From Arthrobacter bambusae (GTDB taxonomy: Bacteria > Actinomycetota > Actinomycetes > Actinomycetales > Micrococcaceae): a DNA stretch of 64,000 nt. Where the stretch lies: the NCBI RefSeq assembly GCF_030812595.1, contig NZ_JAUSSZ010000001.1, forward strand, positions 620,001-684,000, given 5' to 3'. The position numbers and the translations under genes were made by a program. Below, piece by piece: positions 9,833 to 21,256 of this stretch. The notes beneath the pieces are model-generated. The model made no database searches. It had not been told where the DNA came from and saw only the letters and a program-made list of their open reading frames with translations. How positions within the stretch are numbered: position 1 is the first letter of the stretch; every line of letters starts with the position of its first letter.

Positions 9833-11785
9833 CTACCAGATGCTGACGCGGTCCTCCGGCGACAGCCACATTCCATCCCCGGCTTCCACCGCAAACGCCT
9901 CTTGGAACGAGTCCAGGTTCTTGGCGATGGCATTGGTCCGGAACTCGTTGGGGGAGTGTGGGTCCGTAGCGACGCGCCGGATGGCTTCCTCAGGACGGAT
10001 GACCTGGCGCCATCCGGCAGCCCACGACATGAAGAAGCGCTGCTGGCCTGTCAGGCCGTCGAGGACAGGCGGTTCCGCACCGTCAAGGCTCAGGAGGTAA
10101 GCCTTGTAGGCGATGGTCAGGCCGCCCAGATCGCCGATGTTCTCGCCGAGCGTGAGCTTCCCGTTGACCTTGTGCTCAGGAGCCGCATAGGGGGCCAAGG
10201 CGTCGAATTGGGCCACGAGCTTGGCCGTCAGCCCTTCGAAGGCCTTGCGGTCCTCCTCCGTCCACCAGTTCCGAAGCGCTCCGCTTCCGTCGAACTGGGA
10301 GCCTTGGTCATCGAAGCCGTGGCCGATCTCATGGCCGATGATGGCGCCGATGCCTCCGTAGTTGACGGCGTCGTCGGCCTCCGCCGTAAAGAAGGGCGGT
10401 TGCAGGATCGCGGCCGGGAAGACAATCTCGTTCAGCATCGGGTGGTAGTACGCATTGACTGTTTGCGGAGTCATCAGCCACTTGTCGAGGTCGACCGGCT
10501 TGCCGACTTCGTCCAGGTGACGGTCGACGTCGGCGTTGTGCGCGCGCTCGACGTTCCCCAAAAGGTCACTCGGGTCGATCTCGACGGCCGAATAGTCGAT
10601 CCACTTGTCCGGGAAACCAATCTTGGGCCGGAAGGCCTCCAGCTTTTTCAAGGCTTCAGCCTTGGTGTCCTCGCCCATCCAGTCGAGCGCCGTGATGCTC
10701 TCCCGGTAAGCCTCGATCAGTTTGGCGACCAGCGTCTGCATCCTGGCCTTGTAACCTTCGGGGAAGTGGCGCTCCACATAGATTTGGCCAACGGCCTCGC
10801 CAAGGGCTGCTTCGACGACGGCGACCCCGCGCTTCCAGCGGTCCTTGTTCTGTGGCGTGCCGCTGAGGGTGGTGCCGTAGAAATCGAAGTTCGCGTCAAC
10901 GAACTCCGAGGAGAGATAGGGAGCGGCAGCGTTGAGCACACGCAGCGCCAACCATTCCTGCCACACGGCAAGCGACTCGGACCCGACCAGGGCGGCGGCG
11001 CCGGTAAAGAAATCGGGCGTACTTACCACCAGCTCGGTGAATTTGGCTTCCTCAACCCGGGCGGACTCGAACCAGGCGTCAAGGTACGGGAACAGGTCAC
11101 GGCACTCTTCCACGGACTTGAGGTTGTAGGTTTTCTGCGGATCGCGGAGGGTGACGTTGTCCCAATGGTGCGAGGCAAGGGCTTTTTCAAAGGCGACAAC
11201 GCGCGCGGCGGCACCGTCCGCGTCGGGAATCCCTGCCAGTCCGAAGAGCTTGGCGACGTATTTCGCATATGCGCTAACGATCGCTTCGAACTTCTCCTCC
11301 CGGTAATACGACTCGTCGGGAAGGCCCAGGCCGCCCTGGCCGATGTACAACAGGACCCGGTCCGGGTTCCCGGCGTCGGGAGCGGGGTAGATGGAGAAGA
11401 GGCCGGATACATCCGAGCGGAACAGCCTCCCGGTCAGGGCAACCACTTCGGCCGGCGAAGCCGTGGCAAAGACCTCCGCGAGGCGGCCGCGGATAGGTTC
11501 CATGCCTTTGGCCTCGATGGCTTCCTCGTCCATGAAGCTGTTGTAGAGCCCGCCCACCTTGCGTTCGATGCCGCTCGCGCCCTCACCCTTTGCCGCAGCT
11601 TCCTCGATGATCGCTTTGACTGCAAGTTCGGCGCCATCCCGCAACGCGGTGAACGTTCCCTCCAGCGGTCGGTCATCAGGGATGACCGTCGACTTCAGCC
11701 ACGCCCCATTGACGTGCTGGTAAAGGTCGTCCTGCGGCCGAACGCTTTCATCGATGTTGGACAGTGTGATCCCCGACTGTGGCAC
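9833..11785 (-). CDS. M13 family zinc metallopeptidase (neprilysin-like)
   Basis: Zinc endopeptidase of the PepO/neprilysin family. I chose GTG 11785 (product begins PQSGITLSNIDES) because a GAAGGAG ribosome-binding site lies 5 nt upstream; the longer frame lacks one. In the 650-residue product the zinc motif HEIGH is at 485-489 and the third ligand lies in ENIGDLGG (Glu 548). The N-terminal block VRPQDDLYQHVNGAWL is typical. There is no signal peptide, so it is probably cytoplasmic, as in other actinobacterial PepO proteins. It diverges from leuA. Confidence 0.95.
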   Translation of the reverse strand: MPQSGITLSNIDESVRPQDDLYQHVNGAWLKSTVIPDDRPLEGTFTALRDGAELAVKAIIEEAAAKGEGASGIERKVGGLYNSFMDEEAIEAKGMEPIRGRLAEVFATASPAEVVALTGRLFRSDVSGLFSIYPAPDAGNPDRVLLYIGQGGLGLPDESYYREEKFEAIVSAYAKYVAKLFGLAGIPDADGAAARVVAFEKALASHHWDNVTLRDPQKTYNLKSVEECRDLFPYLDAWFESARVEEAKFTELVVSTPDFFTGAAALVGSESLAVWQEWLALRVLNAAAPYLSSEFVDANFDFYGTTLSGTPQNKDRWKRGVAVVEAALGEAVGQIYVERHFPEGYKARMQTLVAKLIEAYRESITALDWMGEDTKAEALKKLEAFRPKIGFPDKWIDYSAVEIDPSDLLGNVERAHNADVDRHLDEVGKPVDLDKWLMTPQTVNAYYHPMLNEIVFPAAILQPPFFTAEADDAVNYGGIGAIIGHEIGHGFDDQGSQFDGSGALRNWWTEEDRKAFEGLTAKLVAQFDALAPYAAPEHKVNGKLTLGENIGDLGGLTIAYKAYLLSLDGAEPPVLDGLTGQQRFFMSWAAGWRQVIRPEEAIRRVATDPHSPNEFRTNAIAKNLDSFQEAFAVEAGDGMWLSPEDRVSIW

Positions 11786-11867
11786 AAGAACTCCTTCGGA
11801 CGACGGGCGGAACCGGCTCACCACCGCTCCCGTGTCTGCATAGTGGACGTTGCTTCTGGTATTGCAT

Positions 11868-11894
11868 TGTCATCATACGCACCCGTGTTACTCT
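11868..11894 (+). promoter_or_regulatory. Candidate promoter for the leuA leader
   Basis: TACTCT (11889-11894) fits an actinobacterial -10, with TTGTCA (11868-11873) as a possible -35 at a short 15-bp spacing. Transcription would start about 6-7 nt later, at or next to the leader start codons at 11898/11901, so the leader peptide would be leaderless. Confidence 0.45.
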
Positions 11895-11897
11895 CAA

Positions 11898-11963
11898 ATG
11901 GTGCGTGCAGGAATGCTTCTCCTTAGCTGCCGCGGCGGGGCCTCGAAGGCGATCATTCGCTAG
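11898..11963 (+). CDS. Probable leu leader peptide upstream of leuA
   Basis: A 21-codon frame, starting ATG 11898 (or GTG 11901), encodes MVRAGMLLLSCRGGASKAIIR and stops at TAG 11961-11963. Three consecutive Leu codons followed by SCRGG resemble the leucine-rich leader peptides that I recall being predicted before actinobacterial leuA genes. About 70 nt of G+C-rich sequence with possible alternative pairings (for example GGCC 11963-11966 with a later GGCC) separates it from leuA. The inferred role is leucine-dependent attenuation. The frame and its position are seen directly; the mechanism is inferred. Confidence 0.65.
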   Translation: MVRAGMLLLSCRGGASKAIIR

Positions 11964-13775
<1,812 letters not shown>

Positions 13776-13781
13776 CCATTT

Positions 13782-13815
13782 GCCGTGCGGTGCCTCCAAC
13801 ACGGCGCCGCACGGC
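13782..13815. terminator. Hairpin after leuA
   Basis: GCCGTGCGG (13782-13790) pairs with CCGCACGGC (13807-13815). It starts just after the leuA stop and precedes recO, so it probably ends the leuA transcript, although no T-tract follows. Confidence 0.6.
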
Positions 13816-13858
13816 TTCGCCGGAACCGAGAAGGCCCGGTGTAGTGCGAAGATTAACT

Positions 13859-14614
13859 GTGGCCAATCCTTCGTCGTTCGCAGCGCGCTCCTACCGGGAC
13901 GATGCCGTGGTGCTGCGCACCCACAAGCTCGGCGAAGCGGACCGCATCATCACTTTGCTGACAAAACACCATGGCCAAGTACGGGCCGTTGCCAAGGGCG
14001 TACGGCGTACCAGTAGCCGCTTTGGTGCCCGCCTGGAGCCGTTCATGGTGGCTGACCTGCAATTGGTCTCCGGCCGTACCCTGGACATCGTCACCCAGGC
14101 CGTCGCCAAGGGAGCCTACGGGGGCCCCATCGCAGCAGATTACTCCCGGTACACCGTCGCCGCTGCCATGACGGAAACGGCAGAAAAACTGACAGACGCC
14201 GACGCCGATTCGGGAACGGCCCAATACAACCTCCTGGTCGGGGCTCTTGCCGCATTGAGCCGTTCCGACCACCCGCCGGAACTCATTCTTGACTCCTACC
14301 TGCTCCGCGCTTTGGCAACCGGCGGCTGGGCGCCCAGTTTCACGGATTGCGCCCGCTGCGGGGCAACAGGCCCCCACTCGGCTTTCTCCGCTCCCTTGGG
14401 CGGAATGGTCTGCCACGACTGCCGCCCTCCTGGATCGCCTGCGCCCGCTCCCGAGACCGTCGTTTTGCTGGGCGCGCTGCTGACGGGGGACTGGGTCGCT
14501 GCGGATGCGTCCGAGACAGCGAATCGCCGCGAGGCCGCCGGTTTGGTGGCGAGTTACCTGCAATGGCATCTTGAACGAGCATTGAAGTCCCTCAAACATG
14601 TGGAGAGAACCTGA
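13859..14614 (+). CDS. recO: DNA repair protein RecO
   Basis: Recombination mediator that loads RecA with RecF/RecR. I chose GTG 13859 (product begins [18 protein letters not shown]) because RecO homology starts there. There is little room for a ribosome-binding site, so the mRNA may be leaderless. The 251-residue product has the N-terminal OB fold ([18 protein letters not shown]), the helical domain, and the zinc motif CARC...CHDC near residues 162-185. uppS follows 1 bp after the stop. Confidence 0.95.
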   Translation: MANPSSFAARSYRDDAVVLRTHKLGEADRIITLLTKHHGQVRAVAKGVRRTSSRFGARLEPFMVADLQLVSGRTLDIVTQAVAKGAYGGPIAADYSRYTVAAAMTETAEKLTDADADSGTAQYNLLVGALAALSRSDHPPELILDSYLLRALATGGWAPSFTDCARCGATGPHSAFSAPLGGMVCHDCRPPGSPAPAPETVVLLGALLTGDWVAADASETANRREAAGLVASYLQWHLERALKSLKHVERT

Positions 14615-14615
14615 C

Positions 14616-15434
14616 GTGGCACTCGGAAAAAACAAGGCGACAACGACGCGGTCCACCCCGGTGAGTGCCCCCTACCCACATCCATCAGGCGCCCGGCCGC
14701 CAGCCATCCCTGCCGAATTGGTGCCGCGGCACGTGGCCATCGTCATGGACGGCAACGGCCGCTGGGCGAACCAACGCGGCTTGCCGCGCATCGAGGGTCA
14801 CAAGGCCGGGGAGCCTGCCCTGCTGGACGTGATGGCGGGCGCGATCGAACTGGGCATCAAGTACGTCAGTGTCTACGCTTTCTCCACCGAAAACTGGCGC
14901 CGTTCCCCTGAAGAAGTCCGCTTCCTCATGGGATTTAACAAGGACGTACTACGTCGACAGCGCAACCAGCTCGACGAATGGGGCGTGCGGATCCGCTGGG
15001 CAGGACGGCGGCCCAAGCTGTGGGGTTCCGTCATCAAGGAGCTGGAGGCAGCGGAGGAATTCACGCGCGGCAACGACACCTGCACCTTGACCATGTGCGT
15101 CAACTACGGCGGCCGCGCTGAAATTGCCGATGCTGTGGCCGCTATTGCCCAAGATGTTGCTGATGGTGCCCTGAAGCCCGGCTCCGTCACGGAGAAGACC
15201 ATCCAGAGGTACCTCGATGAACCGGACCTTCCGGATGTGGACCTGTTTCTGCGAAGCTCCGGTGAGCAGCGGCTCTCAAACTTTCTCTTGTGGCAATCCG
15301 CCTACGCGGAGTTCGTCTTCATGGACACACTGTGGCCCGATGTCGACCGCAGGACCTTGTGGGACGCCGTCGAGATCTACGCGAAAAGGGACCGCCGCTA
15401 CGGAGGCGCGGTTGACGCTGCGGCATCCCGGTGA
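14616..15434 (+). CDS. uppS: Isoprenyl transferase (undecaprenyl diphosphate synthase family)
   Basis: Cis-prenyltransferase that makes the polyprenyl diphosphate carrier for cell-wall synthesis. I chose GTG 14616 with GGAGAG upstream inside recO. The 272-residue protein shows [13 protein letters not shown] with the catalytic Asp, the block ending [22 protein letters not shown], and the C-terminal [18 protein letters not shown]. recO-uppS is a conserved actinobacterial pair. The symbol follows the family; an actinobacterial cell may hold a second paralogue with a different chain length. Confidence 0.94.
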   Translation: MALGKNKATTTRSTPVSAPYPHPSGARPPAIPAELVPRHVAIVMDGNGRWANQRGLPRIEGHKAGEPALLDVMAGAIELGIKYVSVYAFSTENWRRSPEEVRFLMGFNKDVLRRQRNQLDEWGVRIRWAGRRPKLWGSVIKELEAAEEFTRGNDTCTLTMCVNYGGRAEIADAVAAIAQDVADGALKPGSVTEKTIQRYLDEPDLPDVDLFLRSSGEQRLSNFLLWQSAYAEFVFMDTLWPDVDRRTLWDAVEIYAKRDRRYGGAVDAAASR

Positions 15435-15474
15435 CCGCAGTCACCGATTTGGCACGAGCGTGCTGCGAAAGCGC

Positions 15475-16545
15475 CTAATCAGGGTAGGAAGCAAGCCAGA
15501 TGGCGACGTCCCGGTAGGCCTGCTGCCGCACGGTACGCCGTGACAGGAAGACATCGTGGAGCGCGCCCGGATACCGGAATACCGCTGTGCGGCGCCCGAG
15601 TCCCAAGGCCCGCCGGGCCGTCTGCTCGACGTCGATCACGGCGTCGACGCGCATAAGCTCCGCGGTCCACTCGGCCTGGATCCGGGTCCGGCCGGAAAGC
15701 AGCACCAGAACCGGAGCGTCGATATCGAGTTTGCGTTCGACGGCGGCGTGGCCCGCCAGGACTGCCTTTGTCCACCCGGCACGTATCGGGAAGGAAGCCC
15801 GCGGCCTCCATTCCGGATCAAGGGTCCACTCGCCGTGGGCGACGTCGCTCACGCTTTCCCAGTAGGCCGGCATCTCCGGGAAACGGAAGGGCCGCTTCGG
15901 GTCGGTGCGTGCAAACGGCTCGACGACGTGCATCGCGATGCTGCGGATCAGGCTGCTTCCCTGGAGCTCCAGCCACGGAGAATTCAATGTGAGCGTGGCA
16001 ATGCGGCCGGGATTGCGGTCAGCCCAGAGCGCCGCGATCAGGCCGCCCAGCGAATGGGCCAGGAGGTGGATGGTCGGGGCCTCCGCGCTGCCAGTCAGCT
16101 CGGCGACGTCCCGCCGGATGGCGAGCAGGGCGGAGTCGAGGTCTTCGTCATAGACCGACAGGTCGGTGGTATAGCCGGGAGTCTGGCCGGGCCGCAGGCT
16201 CCGCCCGAACTTGCGCAGGTCAAGGGCATAGAAATGGAGCCCTGAGGCGGCCAGGAATTCGGCTAGTTCCGTCTGCATGAAGTAGTCGGCCCAACCGTGG
16301 AGATACAGCACCACCCTCGGTGGCCCTTCGGTGACGGGAATGTCCCGCCGGCGCCGGCGGGTGAACCCCGTCAAGGCATCCAGAAGCCCGTGCGGCACCG
16401 ACAGTGCGGCCACCGGGCGCACGTGCCTGACAAGGGTGGCACAGACCGGTCCCTCTTCGTCCGGTGGGAGTTCGAGCTCCAAGGCCTCGAAACCACCGCC
16501 CAGGAAGTCCTGTTGCCAGACGGGCAACCCCAGTTCCGTCGTCAT
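15475..16545 (-). CDS. Alpha/beta hydrolase, tandem copy 2
   Basis: Serine-hydrolase fold protein of the monoacylglycerol-lipase-like group (Hydrolase_4). It starts at ATG 16545, overlapping the preceding hydrolase by 4 bp (ATGA). The 356-residue protein has the oxyanion block VVLYLHGWADYF, the nucleophile elbow AHSLGG and a C-terminal catalytic His in GALHDVFLS. It is clearly homologous along its length to the next gene (shared LNSPWLE, FPIRAGWTKAVL versus FPMRAGWLSAVL), so the two arose by tandem duplication. The substrate is unknown. Confidence 0.87.
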   Translation of the reverse strand: MTTELGLPVWQQDFLGGGFEALELELPPDEEGPVCATLVRHVRPVAALSVPHGLLDALTGFTRRRRRDIPVTEGPPRVVLYLHGWADYFMQTELAEFLAASGLHFYALDLRKFGRSLRPGQTPGYTTDLSVYDEDLDSALLAIRRDVAELTGSAEAPTIHLLAHSLGGLIAALWADRNPGRIATLTLNSPWLELQGSSLIRSIAMHVVEPFARTDPKRPFRFPEMPAYWESVSDVAHGEWTLDPEWRPRASFPIRAGWTKAVLAGHAAVERKLDIDAPVLVLLSGRTRIQAEWTAELMRVDAVIDVEQTARRALGLGRRTAVFRYPGALHDVFLSRRTVRQQAYRDVAIWLASYPD

Positions 16546-17591
16546 GGCGCTTCCCCGGCTTGTCCGCCCGCGCGGCCTTGCTGACGTTCCGTCCGTGACC
16601 CATAGGTGATATACCCGTGAATCCAACGGGCAAGCCTGTCGTAGGCATCGGCACGCACTGGACCGGCGGACAGGAAAACGTCGTGGAGGCCGCCATCCAC
16701 CCGTTCCAGGGTGACGGTCCGGCCAAGGGTCATGGCACGGACGGCCATGGTGTTGACGTCCAGGACGGCGTCCGAATGCCGCATGGACTCCTGCCAGACC
16801 ATGCCGTTGGCACTCGCTCCGGATATCAAGACAAGGATCGGGATGTCTATTCTCAGCCCGCGGGCCACCCTCGTGTGGCCGCTGAGGACCGCACTGAGCC
16901 AGCCGGCCCGCATGGGAAAGGCCAAAGGCGGCCGGTATCTGTCGTCGAGGACCCATTCGCCTTCGGCCGAGCTGCTGATGCTGCGGTAATAGAATCCCCG
17001 TTCGGGCAGGCGCAGGATTGTCGTAGGCCGGAACCGTGCGAGCGGCTTCACCATGGCCTGTGCGGCGCGGCGGACCATGGAACTTCCGTGCATTTCCAGC
17101 CACGGGCTATTGAGTACGAGGTATTGCACAGAGCCAGGGTGGCTGCTGGCCCACAAGGCGGCCACGAGGCCTCCGGTGGAATGTCCCATGAGCGTCAACG
17201 AGCCGGGCTCCCGGCCAGGCTGATCCGCGGAACGGATCGTATCGATGGCCTTGCCTATTTCGGCGTCATAGTCATCCAGGTGCTCCACGTAACCGCCAGG
17301 GCTATCCGCTTGCAGGCTGCGGCCGTGGTTGTGCATGTCCAAGGCGTAGAAACGGAAGCCTTGAGCCGTCCAAAACTCCGCCAGGGCAACGTTGAAAAAG
17401 TAGTCGCTCCATCCGTGGAGGAACAGGACCGAGCGGTTGGCCGGCCGAAGGAAGCCGCCGTCGCTGTTGCCGGGGAGCTCACGCGGGACATGACGGACCA
17501 GCGTTGCCCGCCGGACGACTCCATCAGGTCCGGCCGCCTCGAATGCGCAACTTTCGAAGTCCGCACCGAGGATATCGGTCTGCCACTCCAT
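16542..17591 (-). CDS. Alpha/beta hydrolase, tandem copy 1
   Basis: Paralogue of the downstream hydrolase; 349 residues from ATG 17591. The oxyanion block is VLFLHGWSDYFF, the nucleophile elbow GHSTGG and the catalytic His lies in GGLHDVFLS. It starts 9 bp after the stop of the flavoprotein gene, so the three genes form one leftward operon. Esterase or lipase activity is likely; the substrate cannot be read from the sequence. Confidence 0.87.
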   Translation of the reverse strand: MEWQTDILGADFESCAFEAAGPDGVVRRATLVRHVPRELPGNSDGGFLRPANRSVLFLHGWSDYFFNVALAEFWTAQGFRFYALDMHNHGRSLQADSPGGYVEHLDDYDAEIGKAIDTIRSADQPGREPGSLTLMGHSTGGLVAALWASSHPGSVQYLVLNSPWLEMHGSSMVRRAAQAMVKPLARFRPTTILRLPERGFYYRSISSSAEGEWVLDDRYRPPLAFPMRAGWLSAVLSGHTRVARGLRIDIPILVLISGASANGMVWQESMRHSDAVLDVNTMAVRAMTLGRTVTLERVDGGLHDVFLSAGPVRADAYDRLARWIHGYITYGSRTERQQGRAGGQAGEAP

Positions 17592-17600
17592 GGGAACAGC

Positions 17601-19283
17601 TTAGACACTCGCCGCAGCATCGCGCCCGGCCGCACGTCCGGAGAACAGGCAACCACCGAGGAACGTTCCTTCCAATGCCCGGTAGCCGTGGATTCCTCCC
17701 CCGCCGAAACCGGCAGCCTCTCCTGCCGCGTATAGTCCCGGGACTGGATCTCCGGAAACCCCCAGGACGCGTGAACGAAGGTCCGTTTGAAGTCCGCCGA
17801 GGCTCTTGCGTGTCAGGACAGAGAGCCGGACAGCCACGAGCGGGCCGTGTTGCGGGTCGGTGAGCCGGTGTGGAGGAGCCACCCGCATGATCTTGTCGGT
17901 GGCGAATCGCCGGGCCGCCCGGATCGCGGCCAGCTGGGGATCCTTGCCCAGCCCGCTCGCCACTTGCCGGTCCCGGTCCTGGACGAGTGAATCGAGCAGG
18001 CCCGGATCTATCAGGGCTGAGCCTGTCAGGGAGTTCATTTTCCCGGCGAGCTCGGTGGCTGTTGCCGCTTGCAGGAAGTCCACGCCGTGGTCCAGGAAGA
18101 TCCGCAATGGGGAATCGCCGCCGGGATTGAGCCTGGAGGCGAGGAGCCTGATGTCCTTGCCCGTGAGGTCCGGGTTCTGTTCCGATCCTGAGAGGGCGAA
18201 CTCCTTCAGGGCGATGGTGCGGTTGCACACGAACCACGAATGTCCATGTCCGCTCGCCAGGATATGCCTCAGGGCGCCCAGCGAGTCGAAGCCAGGAAAC
18301 AGCGGAGCCGGCAACTGCCGACCCGTCGCGTCAATCCACAGCGCGGACGGACCAGGCAGTATGCGGATCCCGTGCGACGGCCATACAGGGGAGTGGTTGT
18401 GGATGCCTTCAGGGTAGTGCCACATACGGTCGCCATTGATGAGCTTTCCGCCGGCGGCTCCGGCGGCAGCGAGGAACCCGCCGTCAACGGATGCGGGCAC
18501 GCCGCTCAGCAGGTGCTCCGGCGCGTTACCGCCGGGCCATTGCCTCCGCACCATGGCGTGGTTCCCGCCGATTCCGCCGGTGGTCACGATGATCGCTCCC
18601 GCTGACGCCTCAAAGCGCCCGACGGCGGTCCTCGAGGACGCTTCGCCGCGTCCGGCTCCGGACGCCTCAAGGATCTCGCCGCCGACCCCGGTGACGCGGC
18701 CCGCCGTCGTCGTCATGTGGCTGGCGCGATGCCGGAAGTGGAACGCTATCCTTCCGCGGGCCACGCCCTCGTTGACCTTCGCCAGGAACGGTTGCACGAC
18801 GCCGGGTCCCGTGCCCCACGTGACGTGGAACCGCGGGACAGTGTTGCCGTGGCCTTGCGGACCATAGCCGCCCCGTTCGGCCCACTGAACCAAGGGAAAG
18901 ATCCGGATGCCAAGGGCGCTCAGCCACCGTCGCTTCTCGCCGGCGGCAAAATCCACATAGGCTTCCGCCCAGCGCCGCGCCCAGGAGTCCTCCGACCGGT
19001 CAAAGCCCGCCGACGCCAGCCAGTCGTTCAAGGCAAGCTCAGGGCTGTCCTTGACACCCAGCCTCCGCTGCTCGGGAGAGTCGACTAGGAACAAGCCGCC
19101 AAAAGACCAGTGCGCCTGGCCGCCCACGGAAACGGGGGGTTCCTGGTCCAGGACGGCCACCCGTTTGCCGTGGGCATAGGCCTGGGCGGCGGCGACCAGC
19201 CCCGACAGTCCTGCCCCAACGACGACGACATCAGCTTCAATGGTTGCCTGGGAGTGAACTCCATCACGCGCATTGCTCGGCAT
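17601..19283 (-). CDS. KstD-like FAD-binding dehydrogenase
   Basis: Flavoprotein of the fumarate reductase/3-ketosteroid-1-dehydrogenase superfamily. The 560-residue protein has the dinucleotide-binding motif VVVGAGLSGLVAAAQA near residue 20, GGQAHWSFGG, and the C-terminal FAD block GLYAAGEAAGFGGGGIHGYRALEGTF. Proteins of this exact type are usually annotated as 'FAD-binding dehydrogenase' without a known substrate. It heads an operon with two hydrolases, suggesting a joint catabolic step on a lipid-like or ester substrate; that is inference. Confidence 0.88.
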   Translation of the reverse strand: MPSNARDGVHSQATIEADVVVVGAGLSGLVAAAQAYAHGKRVAVLDQEPPVSVGGQAHWSFGGLFLVDSPEQRRLGVKDSPELALNDWLASAGFDRSEDSWARRWAEAYVDFAAGEKRRWLSALGIRIFPLVQWAERGGYGPQGHGNTVPRFHVTWGTGPGVVQPFLAKVNEGVARGRIAFHFRHRASHMTTTAGRVTGVGGEILEASGAGRGEASSRTAVGRFEASAGAIIVTTGGIGGNHAMVRRQWPGGNAPEHLLSGVPASVDGGFLAAAGAAGGKLINGDRMWHYPEGIHNHSPVWPSHGIRILPGPSALWIDATGRQLPAPLFPGFDSLGALRHILASGHGHSWFVCNRTIALKEFALSGSEQNPDLTGKDIRLLASRLNPGGDSPLRIFLDHGVDFLQAATATELAGKMNSLTGSALIDPGLLDSLVQDRDRQVASGLGKDPQLAAIRAARRFATDKIMRVAPPHRLTDPQHGPLVAVRLSVLTRKSLGGLQTDLRSRVLGVSGDPVPGLYAAGEAAGFGGGGIHGYRALEGTFLGGCLFSGRAAGRDAAASV

Positions 19284-19351
19284 TCGTACATGCTACCGCC
19301 CGGTAACTGCCTTGGTTTGGTACGCGACCCGTAAACCGGAAAACTAGGGTC

Positions 19352-20419
19352 ATGCGCGTTTATCCCACATTCTTCAAGTTGGCCTTCTCCTGGATGGATG
19401 CCGAAAAGGCCCACAAGATCGGATTCCAGGCAATCCGTTTTGCACACCGCTCAGGCGCAGGACGCGTTCTTGCCAAAATCACGGCCCCACACCCCTCCTT
19501 GCGCACGGAGGCTTTCGGGCTGACGTTCCCGTCGCCGTTTGGCCTTGCGGCGGGCTTCGACAAAGAAGGCCACGGAATCGAAGCCCTCGCCGAACTGGGC
19601 TTCGGCCACGTGGAAGTAGGCACGATCACCGGCCAAGCGCAGCCCGGCAACGAGAAGCCACGGCTTTTCCGCCTGATCGAGGACAAGGCCGTGATCAACC
19701 GCATGGGCTTCAACAACGACGGCGCAGCTGCCGTGGCCCCGCGGCTCAAGGCTGCACGGGCGGCGCTGCAGCGAACACATCCGGGCGTCCGTCCCGTCAT
19801 CGGAGTCAACATCGGCAAGACCAAGCTCGTCGAGCTCGACGACGCAGTTGAGGACTATTTGGTGAGCGCCCGCAGCCTGGCACCCGCCGCCGACTACCTG
19901 GTGGTCAATGTCAGCTCGCCCAACACACCGGGACTGCGCCTGCTCCAGAACGTCGAAACGCTTCGCCCCCTCCTGCGCGCTGTCGGTGACGCGGCGGACG
20001 AGTCCGCCGGGCGCCATGTGCCGCTGCTCGTCAAGATCGCACCGGATCTGAGCGACGAAGACGTGGACGACGTCGCCCGCCTGGCCCTGGACCTCAAGCT
20101 CGACGGCATCATTGCCACCAACACCACCATCGGCCGGGAAGGCTTGGTTTCCGATCCGGGCAAGGTGGACGCGTGCGGCCCTGGCGGACTCTCCGGCGCC
20201 CCGCTCAAGGAGCGTTCGCTCGCGGTATTGCGCCGTCTGAAGGCCGCGGTGGGGGAGGGCCTCGTGCTCATTGCCGTTGGCGGGGTGCAGTCGGCGGCCG
20301 ATGTCCAGGAGCGGCTCGACGCCGGCGCGACCCTCGTGCAGGGATATACAGCGTTCCTCTACGAAGGTCCGTTCTGGGCCGCAGGCATCAACAAAGCCCT
20401 CGCGAAGCGTCGCCGCTAG
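19352..20419 (+). CDS. pyrD: Dihydroorotate dehydrogenase (quinone), class 2
   Basis: Membrane-associated flavoenzyme of pyrimidine synthesis that oxidises dihydroorotate to orotate with quinone. The 355-residue protein has the N-terminal helical extension of class 2 enzymes ([16 protein letters not shown]), [25 protein letters not shown], the [10 protein letters not shown] block, and [13 protein letters not shown] containing the catalytic Ser. The C-terminus ends [18 protein letters not shown]. It diverges from the flavoprotein operon and is followed by a strong terminator. Confidence 0.97.
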   Translation: MRVYPTFFKLAFSWMDAEKAHKIGFQAIRFAHRSGAGRVLAKITAPHPSLRTEAFGLTFPSPFGLAAGFDKEGHGIEALAELGFGHVEVGTITGQAQPGNEKPRLFRLIEDKAVINRMGFNNDGAAAVAPRLKAARAALQRTHPGVRPVIGVNIGKTKLVELDDAVEDYLVSARSLAPAADYLVVNVSSPNTPGLRLLQNVETLRPLLRAVGDAADESAGRHVPLLVKIAPDLSDEDVDDVARLALDLKLDGIIATNTTIGREGLVSDPGKVDACGPGGLSGAPLKERSLAVLRRLKAAVGEGLVLIAVGGVQSAADVQERLDAGATLVQGYTAFLYEGPFWAAGINKALAKRRR

Positions 20420-20452
20420 GCAGGTGGCCTGGCCTACCAAGCACGGGCAAAC

Positions 20453-20488
20453 AAAAAGACCCTGGAACAGCTGTTCCAGGGTCTTTTT
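20453..20488. terminator. Perfect 36-bp palindromic terminator after pyrD
   Basis: AAAAAGACCCTGGAACAG (20453-20470) is followed directly by its exact reverse complement (20471-20488), ending in a T-run. The A/T flanks make it work in both directions, so it can also end the convergent DUF3043 gene. Confidence 0.92.
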
Positions 20489-20541
20489 GGTTCGTAGGGT
20501 CTTTTGTTTGGTAGGACTCGGGTCCTTGGCGATCCGGGACC

Positions 20542-21135
20542 TTAAGCGGGGTACTGGCCCCGCTGCACCTGCGGCTTCGGAAGGCGCAGGCGACGGAATT
20601 GCAGGGAACGCATGCTGCCGTACCAGACGGTTCCGCGTTCGACGTCGCCGAACTTCTGCGCCAGGCCCTTGCGCAACTTGCGGGAAAGGACGAACACATC
20701 CACGAAGACCGCGAGGAACATGACCCAGAAGCCGATCAACACGTAGCTGAGGATGTTGCTTCCTGAAGGAATGACGAAGGAGATGACCACAAACAGCAGG
20801 GCACCGAACATCAAGTACTCACCCAGGCTGAAGCGGGCATCGACAAAGTCGCGCGCAAAACGCTTCTGGGGTCCCTTGTCCCGCAGCGGCAGGTACTTTT
20901 CATCCCCCGTATCCAAGGCCTGGCGCATCTTCATGCGCTGGTCCTGCACGGCGATGCGCTCAGCTTCTTTCGAAGCCTTGCGGTCCGTCGGCACGAGGGG
21001 GCGCTTGCGGGCCGCTTCCTGCTCCTTGCGCTTGGGCGTGGGCGCGCCCTTGCCAGCGCCCTTCACGGCGGGATCGGCTGCAAGCTGGTCTACTGGGTCT
21101 TGAGCGCTCAGCTCATCCTTTTTACGTCCAAACAC
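20542..21135 (-). CDS. DUF3043 domain membrane protein
   Basis: Small actinobacterial membrane protein of unknown function. I chose GTG 21135 (FGRKKDELSAQDP); the frame upstream is not protein-like. The 197-residue product has a charged, Lys/Arg-rich N-terminal half (about residues 1-105) with RDFVDARFSLGEYLMF, then two adjacent membrane helices (LLFVVISFVIPSG and VLIGFWVMFLAVFVDVFVL) and a basic tail. It diverges from the dipeptidase gene. Confidence 0.83.
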   Translation of the reverse strand: MFGRKKDELSAQDPVDQLAADPAVKGAGKGAPTPKRKEQEAARKRPLVPTDRKASKEAERIAVQDQRMKMRQALDTGDEKYLPLRDKGPQKRFARDFVDARFSLGEYLMFGALLFVVISFVIPSGSNILSYVLIGFWVMFLAVFVDVFVLSRKLRKGLAQKFGDVERGTVWYGSMRSLQFRRLRLPKPQVQRGQYPA

Positions 21136-21256
21136 CAATACAGAATACCCCGCAGGAACCCCGCGAAAGCCGACGTGACCGCCCGCCCACCGAATGAACC
21201 CGCCGCGCGGGCCGGTCGGGTTCCCCAGTACCACTCACGGCGGTAGTGTTTTCGCC

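Noticed and set aside
9902..11926. Long 674-codon open frame on the plus strand
   Set aside because: It is the antisense of the M13 peptidase gene, whose zinc motifs and full-length homology are on the minus strand. Long antisense frames are common in high-GC DNA.
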